NCBI RefSeq assembly: GCF_003073045.1
Contig: NC_037593.1
Location: forward strand, 11,518,735-11,582,734
Length of the DNA stretch: 64,000 nucleotides
Source: Pomacea canaliculata
Lineage: Eukaryota > Mollusca > Gastropoda > Architaenioglossa > Ampullariidae
Direction of reading: 5' to 3'
In this document: positions 38,380 through 50,340 of the stretch, piece after piece
How positions within the stretch are numbered: the first letter of the stretch is position 1
Layout of the letters: each line of letters opens with the position of its first letter
The notes under the pieces: generated by a model
What the model was told of the DNA's origin: nothing
The model's input: the letters and a program-made list of their open reading frames with translations, nothing else
Databases searched by the model: none
Position numbers and translations under genes: made by a program

Positions 38380-38687
38380 CTGTAGACAATGTGTCTACAT
38401 TAGGCAGAACTGTATTAGAGAAATGCAGTGTCTAGGCGAGTCTTAACAATGAATGTGACTAAAGCGGAAGCTTTGTACAAACCTGCCTCGTTTTAGTAGT
38501 TAACTGGAAAATATATTTAGCCTTCAGTCCAGTTATACAACTTCGTGGTATGATTGCTTAAGGCGTAAGTGAACATCTACATGTGACCACTAATTAATTA
38601 AAGCAAACAGATACCTCAAGGTGATACTTCACGCTCGTCTGATAGCACACGTCATCAACTGGAAGTCAGCAGCCATGTGTAACCTTC

Positions 38688-38867
38688 CCATCGTGTCCAG
38701 TAGCAACAGTAACGGCGGGTCGTACAGCTCACGTGACTTCAAGCTAAAGATATGAGCTCCATCAGTTTCACATCGCAATCTGGCAGTCTGGTAGTCCTGC
38801 TTGATGGTGTACAGCTTCAGACACCGATTGTTGTAAAGAACATAACCTTTCTCCACAGGACAGCCAC
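38688..38867 (-). pseudogene. Reversed CTLD-A exon of unit 1, donor site lost
   Basis: It has the same length (180 nt) and phase-1 acceptor as the CTLD-A exon of the VWDE-like/lectin gene. It encodes GGCPVEKGYVLYNNRC, KLYTIKQDYQTARLRC and GAHIFSLKSREL with no stop. The donor that should read GG|GTAGG is GG|GAAGG, so normal splicing is lost. Its CTLD-B partner at 31558 lies beyond the entire plus-strand lectin gene. Confidence 0.85.
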
Positions 38868-41446
38868 CTGTACATGAGATGTTACACAACATGATAGTCA
38901 CCTACATTGTGTTTATGGCGAAGCCAAACTATTTCGCTGACTAAAGACAAAGAGCAGCATGTGATACAATTAGTACTTACTATAACAACATGATTATGAA
39001 GCAAAAAATAGCACACAGTAAAAGCTTCTGGCAGGACGCTCAGAAACAGAAACAGAAATAGCGTGGAGTATTCCTCTCTCTCTCTCTCTCTCCTTTTAAT
39101 CTGTCATATCTCTCTTTCTTTCTTTTTTTCAAAATGTGTGCGAATGAAAGTGGGATTTTTTTCGCTCCATCGATTGTTATCTATTAAAATAAGACTCAAA
39201 AAAATGAAAGAGATACAGGTAAAAAAAATGTAACGGAAGCTACGAATCCACAATGGAAGCTAAACATTTTGATAAAATATTTCTGCAGTAATAAAAGTTT
39301 TAAAATGACAACAAATTCTGTCGGTTACAACTGTATGCGACAGAGAATTCACTGATCGGAAAGTAAATCAACCGTTGGAAATTAACACACAAATAAAAAA
39401 GTTTACATAATATAATCAAACATAAAGTACCAAAAACAAAATCATATTTTAGTAAAATATACAATTTTGATATTACTGTTTTCTTCTTATTTTCAATTGT
39501 TTGAGTACAAACCCATGTTGAGTGTAGTAACCGGTAACCGACGGGCGCTTGAACACATAGTCTTTGACTACTTTCAAACACAACGAAGTACAACCTCATC
39601 GATTGACTTTTTTTCAGCAGTTAAAGGGAAGTAATCTATAGTGGAACAACAACTCCTAAAGGTTCCAGTACTTGCGTCCCTTATGTATTCATTCATATGC
39701 GCACAGAGCCATGTGTTCTAAGATGCTTCGCCTAGATAAGACATATTTGTCCTACTCGGCCCAGGCGCCACCGGGTAGGGCTTGTTGATTTGTGGGCTTC
39801 TCGTCTTCTAAACGTTTCTATTCATGATTTAGAAAACTAGTTGTTTCCTTCCGTTAGTCGATCTGTCTTCTCTTTCTCATTCATTACCTCAAACCACGAG
39901 TGTCACGCTGTTGATCAATTTTTATCCCAGCAAACACGCAAGATTTAACCAAGCTTGGCCGAATTTGCCAGTATGGTGGGTACAGCTTTCTGTTCTTTGA
40001 GTGGTTCCTTTTGTTTTGCTTTTACTTTTTAATTTACCACACAAGAAAAAACCTTGCAACACTGCAGCTAATCAAAGCAAAAGTAGACAAGACTATTATC
40101 CCCTAAGAAACTTGTTTGGAGCCAGAAATTGCATATAACATTTGTTATCCATGCAGACACGTTTTCTTTTGATTACGAGACAAAAAGAGAGAACAGAGCA
40201 AAAAAGGGAAGAAGAGGAAGGAGGACAGAGAGAAAGGAAAAGAGATAAATAATTTTAAAAAGGATCAAATGATTACAAATACAAAAGCTTCATCTCCAAT
40301 ACTTTATTTTGTTGCTGATGAACGTTTATTTTTAAAACATCTAGAAGATTGACTTACTTTCATTATTACAGAAACATTTTTAATTTAAATGCCACAGACG
40401 TGGAAAATAATTCCCTTGGTCCCTTGAGGCATTTGTAAACGTGGTGGCTACAGGTCTGTCATTGCGATACACTAGACACGGCAGGGAACTTCTGCATTGC
40501 CTTCATTCAATACAAGGTTATCTCCCTTACACCGTGTAACCACTCTCAAAAGACAAGCGAAAGAGACAGAGAAGAATGTGACAGGATATTTTGCATAAGC
40601 ATAGAATTCATGATTTCTAGACACACTAAACCTCGGTTTTGGTGGATAATCTAAAAACTAAAAAAAAATTACTAAAGTAAAGAATAAATGAATATTTCAC
40701 ATGGCATTTTTTATTCTGCAAACTCTTCTTTGTGTATGGAAGACGGCAAGGAAAGGAGAAAGAGGTATACATATTATTTTTTCAACAAAAGCCGAAATCG
40801 ACTATAACCAAAGTGAATGAAAACTGATGTTTCATTGTACTTTACTTTCTCTTAGAAATTAAAATAAATAAATAAAATGAAGCGGTGCTCGGGGTCATGT
40901 TTACCAGACTTATTTTTCAACTGAAAGACTGTCACCTTGGGCTTGTGCCATATTTACTTGATCTATATTGGGTATATTGTGACATACCCGTATGAGAAAT
41001 TGTATGGCAAGAAACACACAAACACTCTTTCCAGCACACTAAGTAGAACATGTCAGATTTACATGTGCTGTGCTGATTATTAGAACGGTGTTCGAAGCCA
41101 AGGATCTTGATTTAAGTTCTTACACACTGAATTTCAATAAATTAAAGCATCTTTTTGTGAAAACATAATATCGTTTATTTCATCTGTATCTGCCAAAATA
41201 GCGAATGAAGATTTTCTGTGGACTTTTCAGCTTCCCGCAAGTTAACTGAGATTTGAGGTGAAAATAAAGTCTCTGCCAAGTAGATAAAAGTTTGAAAGTA
41301 CATGTATGTGTGTGCGTGTGTGTGTACTTGTGTTGTTTCATATGTCACCACTTAAGACTATTTCAATGAGTCACTCAGTTAAATTTTCTAATGCTTATAG
41401 CCACAACAGTATTACTGTATTTTATATTGTGATACATTAATTAACA
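38868..41446. other. Unit spacer, no gene recognised
   Basis: The spacer is conserved in unit 2 (50341-52923) and, with a deletion, unit 3 (62119-64000). Just upstream (minus strand) of the CTLD-A exon a hydrophobic leader-like frame occurs. The rest is AT-rich with A- and G-rich tracts. Small open frames do not keep their frame between units, because the indels are not multiples of three. Confidence 0.6.
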
Positions 41447-41508
41447 TTAATAATTGCGTGCACACCCCATGTTAGGATAGAGAACCAATCTGCGTGCCAG
41501 GATTTATA
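41447..41508 (-). pseudogene. Promoter and truncated exon 1 copy of the VWDE-like/lectin gene, unit 2
   Basis: TATAAAT (41508-41502), the CCAAT-containing spacer and ATG GGG TGT GCA CGC (41470-41456) match the parent gene at 26169. Homology then ends and the frame closes after seven codons at TAA 41449-41447. The signal peptide is therefore lost. The core promoter looks intact and points toward the reversed CTLD-A exon of unit 1. Confidence 0.85.
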
Positions 41509-42581
41509 CTGGACCAGCCACCGGGATGTAGCAATCAACTGTTGCCGCGCAAGAATACACCCGGACACAGGACGCGGATGTAGACTGTGGTAAGCCCAGC
41601 CGGCGGAAGGCTGTGATGCGCCCCTGGGGGGGGGGAGGTGGGGAGAAAAATACTGTGCCCACCTCCACCCCTAACACCAACCACCCACACAAACACATAT
41701 CCCAAAAGAGAACCTTTCATCAGCAGCAACATTGAATCAGGAGGAGATTTCAAACTCTCGTCTGAAAGGTTTTAATGAGTGGCGACACTTCGACTACACA
41801 CTGATGCAGACAAGAAATCTGCCGCACCTCTCCCTTCCCCAGGTTCGTGTCCCAAGAGTTCCGCCTGACAGGTGGGTTTTACGAGGAAGACAGAGACAGT
41901 ACAGAGTAAATGCTGGTGTCCAGGTGCTTCCCAAACAGATTCCAATGTCCGGTCTGACAGAGTTTGTTAAGAACTAGAGAAGTATATAACATACAGGTCT
42001 CAATACACATTATCTCCTTTTAACCAATTTTAAATATTCTATCAATAAAATATTACAAGCTATCGGTTCAAACTGTATACAAACAGACTCAATCTTAGAT
42101 AATAAAAATAAATAAAAACAAACAAACATTCCAATTCGACAAATAAATTAAGCGTAATACACCTGTGCAAAAGTTGTGTGTGTGTGTTTTAGAAAGAGAA
42201 AGAAGTGGAAAAAAACCGCAAAAGTATTAGAATAAAACAAGGTAAAATGTTGAAATATGTATGCAAATATAAAAATTACAATTATTTAGTTGTGTGGGGT
42301 AAGTTACCTTTCCAACATTAACAACACGAACAACAATAATAATAATGTCAAAAATCTAAATTATATCCAAATAATCACCGACACACCGAAATTAATTCAC
42401 ATTAACAAAAATTAAAGGGGATTTTTATAATCTGTAATTAATCACAATACTGTTAATAAATTGAAATGCTAAAAAAACTGCCTCAAAAGACAACTTTCAA
42501 ATGCAGGCTAATAACCATCGTAGATAGAAAAATTCCAGGATGAGCAATGAGTAGGTTCAGAGGTCAAGTACCACGTGATGT

Positions 42582-42766
42582 TTGTCGTGATCTGGCACGA
42601 GCCGCCAGCTACAGGTGCTGGTAACGATATGGTGAAAGGGAGATTCATATTAACTTTTACTCAATGCCGTTGTAAATAATACAGGATGTAGGCAAGCAGC
42701 TGTCGCTAACTCTTGTCTTGTTTGGCAGTGATAGTAACCCTAAATAATTATCAGGGTGGATTCTTT
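42582..42766 (-). pseudogene. Partial copy of the unknown gene's last two exons, unit 2
   Basis: Homologous to 27181-27402. The body and the last-exon acceptor (TTACCAG) are kept, but the 5' part of the penultimate exon is cut at the junction where units 2 and 3 lack 3.2 kb of unit 1. The exon is not attached to upstream coding sequence. Confidence 0.75.
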
Positions 42767-43429
42767 TGAAAAGATTCAAAAACAAAGTAGATGTAGGCAG
42801 CCACTAACTGTTGCATTGTTCATCAAAACAAGTCACAACTGACCATACTAGAACTCGAAAACTTTTTGGGGGGTAGGTTGGGGTGGAGAGAAACTCTTAA
42901 CTTAAATGTTGAAGTACGTATTGCTTTTTAATATTTCCCATGTAGGGCAGGATGCTATTTAACAGCACAGAGTTATCAAAAACTCTGAAGTACATAGGTT
43001 AACAGATAAAGAACAAGAACTGGGTGTAATATGACAGTCTTCTCAAGAGGAAAAGAATCTCGACCAAAACACAGGTGAGGATACAAGTGACGACGGTGCC
43101 AACGAAAACATCAATGTACCGACTGCAAAATTATGAAACAGGGAACATCAGTGAGAGGATAATACTGAAACTAGCCATGACATTACTTGACAACAAAGCT
43201 GTCTGCTAAACACTGGGGGTCCGCTGATGAAAGGTTTTTCTCAAGCCGGAACTACTCAGGGCATGTAACAGATTATAATAGTTATTGCTCTCTGACTAAG
43301 CATTGTTTGTGATGGAGCGTGGGATAATGGCGGTAAATCTTCTGTAATCATCTAATGCAGCAAACAATACAAGTCATGCAAATCCTTAGAGATGTGTTGT
43401 TGTTGTTGACAAAAGCTATCGGTAGTTCA

Positions 43430-43680
43430 CTACATGCTGATGTCTGCCTGACAAACAAACGACAGCTTTAACGGACAGTAACAGTCATTAAAAACGAAAT
43501 TGTTTGAGAAGATCTCAACATAGTCTTCGACTTCCCCAGCGTCGTCCGGGTGGCCACGTGACCAGAGTGGAGAACCTATCACCAAGGGGGTGCCGTCGCT
43601 CCACAGGAAGTGACCCTGGCTTACAATGTCGTCTGCTCCAATCCACAGACCTTTACCTAATTTAGGATTTATCCGTTGAC
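43430..43680 (-). pseudogene. Reversed CTLD-B exon of unit 2, open but with a lost cysteine
   Basis: The frame is open from the phase-1 acceptor to TAG 43432-43430 (motifs GQRINPKLGKG, WSDGTPL, FVCQADISM). The conserved EDC cysteine is Tyr (TAT at 43522-43520), removing one disulfide. QPD is changed to HPD, and one codon is deleted after VEI. It could still be spliced, but the fold and ligand site look compromised. Confidence 0.8.
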
Positions 43681-44059
43681 CTGCACAAACATGAAGATTT
43701 TCTTCTCATCCGAAACATTCATTTAATCTCATTGTAACATTTTATTTAAAAAATTAGAATCAAAAGTGAATGCTGAGTAAACTAGCCCTTAATAATTTAT
43801 AGTAGATGGAGGCATAGATAGCCGAGTGCTTAGTGATGACAAAACGATTGTTTTGCAGCGGTAGAGGTAGTGATGTGTGGACATGGAACACAACTGTCTT
43901 TCGCGAAGTTACTTTCACTCGCCCTCACGCGCACCTACAGACTAGAATAGTGTGGAACCCAAAACAATAGACGTCCACTCATCCAAACGGCTTGTGACAG
44001 GTCGATGGACTTATTGTTTGAAGTTATTTCAACAGAATGGGCGGTTTGTCCAACTACGG

Positions 44060-44205
44060 GATTTTAAGTGAAAGAGATGAGTCCTGTCAGCTTCACATAG
44101 TTGTTTAAAAGTATGGTAGTCATGTTGAACCAAATAAAAAAATAAAGATGACACTACCGTAAATACTGTAACCTTTCTGTACAGGGTACGTGTGATGTTA
44201 CACAG
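44060..44205 (-). pseudogene. Decayed second CTLD-A exon beside CTLD-B, unit 2
   Basis: This aligns in patches with the reversed CTLD-A exon at 50161-50340 (shared GATGAG, GTCAGCTTCACAT, GTAACCTTTCTGTACAGG and TGATGTTACACA stretches) but has lost about 30 bp of core and its frame. It lies 380 nt upstream of CTLD-B on the minus strand, the normal spacing in the parent gene. It is absent from unit 1. Confidence 0.65.
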
Positions 44206-46060
44206 TGCAAGGCTAGGTACCTTTCCTTGATGATGATGAATGCTAAGATCACAATCATACTACTCACATCGGCAGGACAATTTATAACAGTTGATGCAGA
44301 GTTTCCATAAAATTTATGGTCTTTACAGTCTCCTTTCCATGCTCGGATACTTTTCTGCTTCATCCATCACTGGGGGAACTTTGACTTGACGATCATTTGA
44401 AGTAAACATATCGGAGCAAAGTTCTGACTGGAGGACATGTCTTGGGTAATAACTGTGTAGGTGTTCTGCTTATCACAGAGCAAAATCTTGTTTTCATATT
44501 CCAAACAAACAGCTTCACTTAGACATTTTTGTCATAGTTATCTGAAAATGACTTACACGCATAATTTAAGATTTTAATAATCATTAAAAATTAAGGAGTC
44601 AGCCCTGTATCCTAATCACTTTTCTTTCTTAACAATAACGTTTGTATCTTTTCCCCCTACCTTGCTTAGGTCATCAATAGGTGAAACAGTTTTCCATTTG
44701 TTTTGTTAAATACTGAAGTTATCAATGAAAACTCCAACGCACATAACGACATTTGAATCAACAGGTTGTGACACTAAATTATGTCCACATTAGCTGCTAT
44801 GGTTACGGACTGACAACACGTGGGTGTGGTCATCAAAAGAAAATCTCATTTGTTAAATCTTTGAGTTTTATGAGGCAAAAATGTTTTTCCGGAACATCAC
44901 ACTCCCATTTTTGTCTTAACTTGATTGTCTCCATACAAAAAAATAATTGGTGCGCGAGCTGTGAACTGTATTCGAGTTCCAGACAACACAATAGAATTTT
45001 GATGACAGGGCGAGTTCATGTCAGACAACGCCTCTCGTGACGTGGATAACTTTTGTTAATGACCCACCTTCTCTCACAAAATAATTATTTTTAATGCCAT
45101 GTCCGGGAGTGTGGACGAGAGTATATATTGCTGATGCCGCCCTGTGTTCAGACAGTCCGAGGTCTCTCCTCTACGAACCACGTGAACACAGCGAGAAGTA
45201 CAGACGTCTTCAGATGGTAAGAGTTTATGTAGATAACACACTACTTATTGAAAGTTTGTATCAGTCTGGGGCGCTGCTGTTGTTTTAAGAATATTAAAAG
45301 AACTTAACACTACAATCAAGTGATGGTATGTCGCAGATTTAATGTTTTATGATTATTATTCACAAGTTCTTTTTGATTGTGACTCAGGTTTGATATTGAA
45401 CAGGTTCATACTGGGATCTTAAATTTTATTCTCCGTCAGTGCACGGAAAATGTGATTAGTTTTCTCTGTTGGATCTTGTTTATTAGTCTACTCAATCAAA
45501 TGCCATCGTGAGTGTATTCACTATTTGTTCTCAGGCCGTCTCACACTCACCTCGTCTCACAATCGTGATGCTACTGGCTCTCACCTGTGTGGCGACTGTC
45601 ACCTTGGGCAAGTTCATTTTCTTATCACTTGTTTTTCTAGTTTAAAAACTTCATTTGTGATCAGTCTATCAGTAATAAGCATCACTGGTGCTGTTGCCTT
45701 GACAACAACTAGCATTAACATGACAGAATAGATAAAATTTATGATTGTAATGTATGTTATAAATACATATTATGTAAAATATATGTCACGATCAGGTAAA
45801 GGATCAAAGAGAATTAGAAATTCAGGTTTGCTGATCACAGTAATAGCAAGTTTATTGATAACAAAACATGTATAAATATTAGATAAATATTATGAAACTC
45901 ATCTCTAATTTCACAGTACTGTATCACTTAGCATATCTTAAAACAATCTTTATTATAGTTTGTAATGTTTACGATCACTCATTTTTAGTGTATCCTCATA
46001 AGAATATGACTCAACTATGGAAGACACAAACAGGGCTAAGTAAACATCACTAACTGAGTT

Positions 46061-46832
46061 GCTGGCACAGCATAAAACACAAACAATGTGACCTGTATGA
46101 CGACGATGAACTCTACGCTCGATGTCGCTTTCGGCGAGTCAATATCATGTACCTTCGCGATTTAATACAGGAGGGCATTGACTACCCTGGCTTTTAAATT
46201 TGACCTTTATTTTTAATTTGGGCCCATTCCCGTTTTTGCTCTCCACGAGCACTGATGGCAACTACTATGTCTTTCCACAGCTGATTTTTTTTCTTCGCGG
46301 TCCACGTATTTCAAAAGCCTTCTTTGTGCTCTTCCACCAAGCTGATCAGAAGCCGAATCTGACAATCCCTCCAGTTGGCCTTAGGTCTTTCTTTTTGGTA
46401 ATTGTTTCCAATTTTTTCAGGCAAATGCCTCAATCTCAAAAGCTAGTATCGTGGTTGAAAAGACTGAACAGGAGCAAACATAAAAGCGTAACGCGCGAAC
46501 AAAGCGATTGTTGATTGGCTGTCTGTATATAACGCGAGACAATCCACGCAAATTCCGAAAAGGACAAGTCTTCACCCATTTCTTAACTAAGCAAGCACCT
46601 GAGTCCGCTCATGCACACCAACGTCGATTCTCGCCATCCACGAACTCAGCTGAGTCAAATTTGCGGTTAAGTCAGCCAACTACAGTAAGAAATTTAAGTT
46701 CGCTTATGCACATCAGCCCAGAAGCCAGGACTGATCGTTGTGCTGCTTTTTCAACTCTTAGAATTACTTTTGGACTACAGCAGCCGTCTGAATTTAAGCT
46801 GCTTTATTACTGTGATATACCAGGAGAGGGAT
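46061..46832. mobile_element. Harbinger transposon fragment in the unit 2 lectin gene
   Basis: The plus strand encodes DLYDDDELYARCRFRRVNIM followed by YLRDLIQ, typical of the N-terminal region of PIF/Harbinger nucleases. The minus strand further on encodes a Myb/SANT-like protein piece (LISLVEEHKEGF-type text, clearer in unit 3). That opposed gene pair is the standard Harbinger layout. The coding parts are broken and no terminal inverted repeats were identified. The fragment replaces the intron and linker exon region of the lectin gene. Confidence 0.7.
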
Positions 46833-47599
46833 GGTGATACTATTTATATTAAGTTTTATTTGTTTAGTCGACAATAGTTTTGTTTATTTCTGGCTACTTT
46901 TCCCGGTTAGAATAGAGCGCGATGCTTGTAAAGTCACGTGACTAAATAGTTTGGGTTCAGCTCGTTTATCGAAGTGTAGACAGTAACCCTGATATGACAT
47001 TCTTGTTAGATATCTTTGTAAGGGAAAACGATTCACTGTCATGACTGCACGTGCAGAACAACACTACAAGTTCTAATTTCAAATCGTTGTCCGTTAAAAC
47101 GTCCGACTGCAGCTATTAGTAGTACCATTGGAAGTCAAATTATCCGTTGTAGGAAAGTCTCTTCTGCCAGAGTCCGTGCAGACACAGTGGGCACGGAGAC
47201 ATGCAGACAAAAACTGACAGTGACTACACCAGTACACACTACTTACACTTACAATGCCGAGGGTCGCTAATGTAAAGGTCAGTTCCTGACAACATGTTGC
47301 GATGTAAACTTGTTTGTGCAGGTGTCTGTCCTGTGGAGAGAGGTTACGTGCTTTGTGACAATCGTTGTCTGAAGCTGTACACCATCAAGCAAGACTACCA
47401 GACTGCCAAAACGCGCTGTGAAGCTGATGGAGCTCATCTCTTTTTCTTCAAGTCACGTGATCAGGACGTCCCGGCCTTGCAGTATCTGTTGGACACGAGG
47501 GGTAAGTTGATACAAACGTTACTGTCATCTACAGCACAGATAGAGAGTAGTACAAAAAAATTGGTCAATCCAAAATTTAAAAAGGGTCATACTGACGTT

Positions 47600-47619
47600 A
47601 AGAAGAAGAAGAAGAAAAA

Positions 47620-47657
<38 letters not shown>

Positions 47658-47695
47658 GGAGGAGGAGGAGGAGGAGGAGGAGGAGGAGGAGGATG
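47600..47695. repeat. AAG / GAT / GAG compound microsatellite, unit 2
   Basis: In the intron after CTLD-A an AAG run, about 12 GAT and about 12 GAG units follow one another. Unit 3 has a shorter version (60138-60211). Unit 1 keeps only the AAG start, near 35389. Confidence 0.95.
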
Positions 47696-50160
47696 GCAAT
47701 AATAATAGCAATTATAATAGCAATAATAATAGCAAGAACGAAACTTTGTACAACGCCTTTCTAAAATTTTCTCAGAGCACTTTACCTACACCATATATAG
47801 ACTAGATGATCAACAAATATGTATCAATATTCTCATTTAAGACTCCCGCACTTGTACAACATGCACTCACTCATACACAAAGTACAGCGAATAGATGGCA
47901 GTGAGATACCAGGACAAGTGTTACAAACCGCAGGGTAAGTCCAAGTGAAATGTTTGTAGGCTAAAAGGCCCACGACTGGCAGCCAGTGAAGAAATGAAAT
48001 CTTACAACTTTGTATGAGAAGTTACTAACACTGACTTTATACTGAAATTTTCGAAAAGCTCATTTGCAAAATGACATACTGGAAAGTATATAATTAAATT
48101 AAAAAAAACACTTTTCCTTTTGATCATTTTTCATATTCCAAATACTCCATTTCAAATACTAATTTACTAAATACTACTAAACATGTTTAAGTTGCTATTA
48201 TATACTGTTGTGCAAATATTTTTATATAGAAAATTAAAAGGTATTTTATGTGAGGTAGGTAGTAGGAGTAACCACCTGTAAAAAGGTAATTTCCAATCTA
48301 CTACACAGATCAGATTTTGTTGAAATTTGAAAGACTGATAGAAATCAGTATATCTGTTAATCTATATTGTGTTATTTACTTTTACTTGTAGCGGAGGGTT
48401 GGCTAGTGGTTAAAAATGAAGAGTAAGCATCTAATATTTGATCTGGACACTTCCTGGTCAACACAAACTTTTAATTGATGGTGGTGAGAGAAATAACACA
48501 CACAAGCGCAATGCCCAGTAAATAATAAATAAATACCCTCAAATTTGTGTGTGGGTAATACAGGCAGCCCACCCACCCCACCTTTGATTAAGGGAAGAGT
48601 TTTAAACATTTGTAACACATAATCATAAGAGTAGTTTTAGTATGTTAACAAATAATAGTCAGATGTGGTTATTATGTCCGAGGGCCTCGCTGCAGATTTA
48701 ACGTCCCCTCGTTAATTCACTTGATTATTGTCTGGCTCTGAGTTTTAAGCAGATTAGAATAGTTTTAAATCATTATAACGGTGCAATAGTTCTAGAAATT
48801 GTATCTATAATATTAATAATTACCAATGGCTTATTTTAACAATTCAACTTCCAGCTAAAATATATCACTAACGATAAAATGCTATCGACGTATAACAGTA
48901 AATCATCGACTTTGTTTTTGTTCTGTTTTTCTGACACTTTAATTAAACACTACAAATAATCATTTTTAAAAGTTGCATGCCGGAACGCAATATAAATACC
49001 GTAATATCCTACTTTTGTTTTTCATCAGCAAATGTAACCTTGTCTAAAGTGGAGACAAACTTGTCTCTTTTTATTGCCTGTCAGTTAAATTATATTACGG
49101 AGCACTTTGCAAACCGAGCCCTAGTTAAAATCAACAGTAGACATCATTAGATGTAATGTAGACCTTTAGATAAAATATTCATTAAAAAAAAGAACTCATT
49201 CTTTGTGCTCAGGTGAAGTTCTCCAGGGTATAGCCCAAGGTTTATGGGTTGGAGCAACTGACATTGAAGTGGAGGGACAGTTTGTGTGTGGAGTGACAAC
49301 TCCTGTGTGCCGACAAATACCGGACTCTGGGCCCACACTCAACCGGACAACTATTTGAACAACGAGGACTGTGTTGTAGTCGGCATCTCGAGCGGTATCA
49401 TGCTCAACGACCTTCCCTGCTCGTCGAGAAATGGATATGTCTGTCAGGTTGACATATAGAAGCAGTGAATGACAAATAATGAGCTGTCAACACTACGTTA
49501 GTAACGGTCAGTCCGCTGGTCTCAGTCTCCTACTTTTACCATGGCACACTGGTCATGTTACAATTTGACGAAATAAAGCAATATTGAAATCACTCCTTCC
49601 ATCATTGTGTTCTTATCCCTTGTAATGTAAGGGTTGTCGAGAAAGTGAATGTGATACACAGTGGCAGAGGTAGATGTTTTATCTTGTATATAATTATTTC
49701 ACACGAGAAAACAGTCCGAACAATTTGTAACTATCTGATGAATTAACCCCCTTATCATATTTTACACTTGACAGCATTTACAGGTTATTTTAGCATGTGA
49801 AGTCGTGAACTCAGTATTTAAAGACAAAGACACGACATCTGCGATCGTGTTTCTGTAGACAATTGGTCTACATTAGGCAGAACTGTATTAGAGAAATGCA
49901 GTGTCTAGGCGAGTCTTAACAATGAATGTGACTAAAGCGGAAGCTTTCTACAAACCAGCCTCGTTTTAGTAGTTAACTGTTAAAAATCTTTAGCCTTCAG
50001 TCCAGTTATACAACTTCGTGGTATGATTGCTTAAGGCGTAAGTGAACATCTACATGTGACCACTAATTAATTAAAGCAAACAGGTACCTCAAGGTGATAC
50101 TTCACGCTTGTCTGATAGCACACGTCATCAACTGGAAGTCAGCAGCCATGGGTAACATAC

Positions 50161-50340
50161 CCATCGTGTCCAGTACCAACAGCAACGGCGGGTCGTACAG
50201 CTCACGTGACTTCAAGCTAAAGATATGAGCTCCATCAGTTTCACATCGCCCTCTGGCAGTCTGGTAGTCCTGCTTGATGGTGTACAGCTTCAGACACCGA
50301 TTGTTGTAAAGTACATAACCTTTCTCCACAGGACAGCCGC
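50161..50340 (-). pseudogene. Reversed CTLD-A exon of unit 2, splice sites intact
   Basis: An open 180-nt exon with acceptor TGTACAG and donor GG|GTATGT. It encodes GGCPVEKGYVLYNNRC, ARGRCETDGAHIFSLKSREL. It is the best preserved of the reversed CTLD-A copies, and its phase fits the CTLD-B exon at 43680. The plus-strand lectin gene lies between them. No intact signal-peptide exon is identified upstream, so it is called a probable relic. A transcript could test this. Confidence 0.65.

Larger units (their letters stand above)
45214..49459 (+). pseudogene. C-type lectin gene, unit 2, frameshifted in the last exon
   Basis: Exons: 45214-45216 (ATG), 45535-45607 (signal peptide, GC donor), 47322-47501 (CTLD-A), 49213-49459 (CTLD-B). 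The linker exon found in unit 1 is missing because a Harbinger fragment replaces it, but exon 2 can join CTLD-A in phase 1. CTLD-A reads CPVERGYVLCDNRC, with an extra Cys. In CTLD-B the tract TTTGTGTGTGGAG (49281-49293) has two more bases than in unit 3. This shifts the frame before WSD and ends it at a TGA near 49353, deleting the QPD site and three cysteines. Either a recent pseudogene or a sequence error in a GT tract. Confidence 0.82.

Noticed and set aside
39300-39599. A 99-codon minus frame, similar in unit 2 (50787-51074)
   Set aside because: The indels between the copies are -3, +5 and +4, so the frame is kept only by chance. The composition is AT-rich with no domain.
47294-47764. A 156-codon frame that includes CTLD-A plus poly-Met and poly-Arg tails
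   Set aside because: The exon ends at the donor after DTRG (47501). The tails are the GAT and GAG microsatellite read through the intron.
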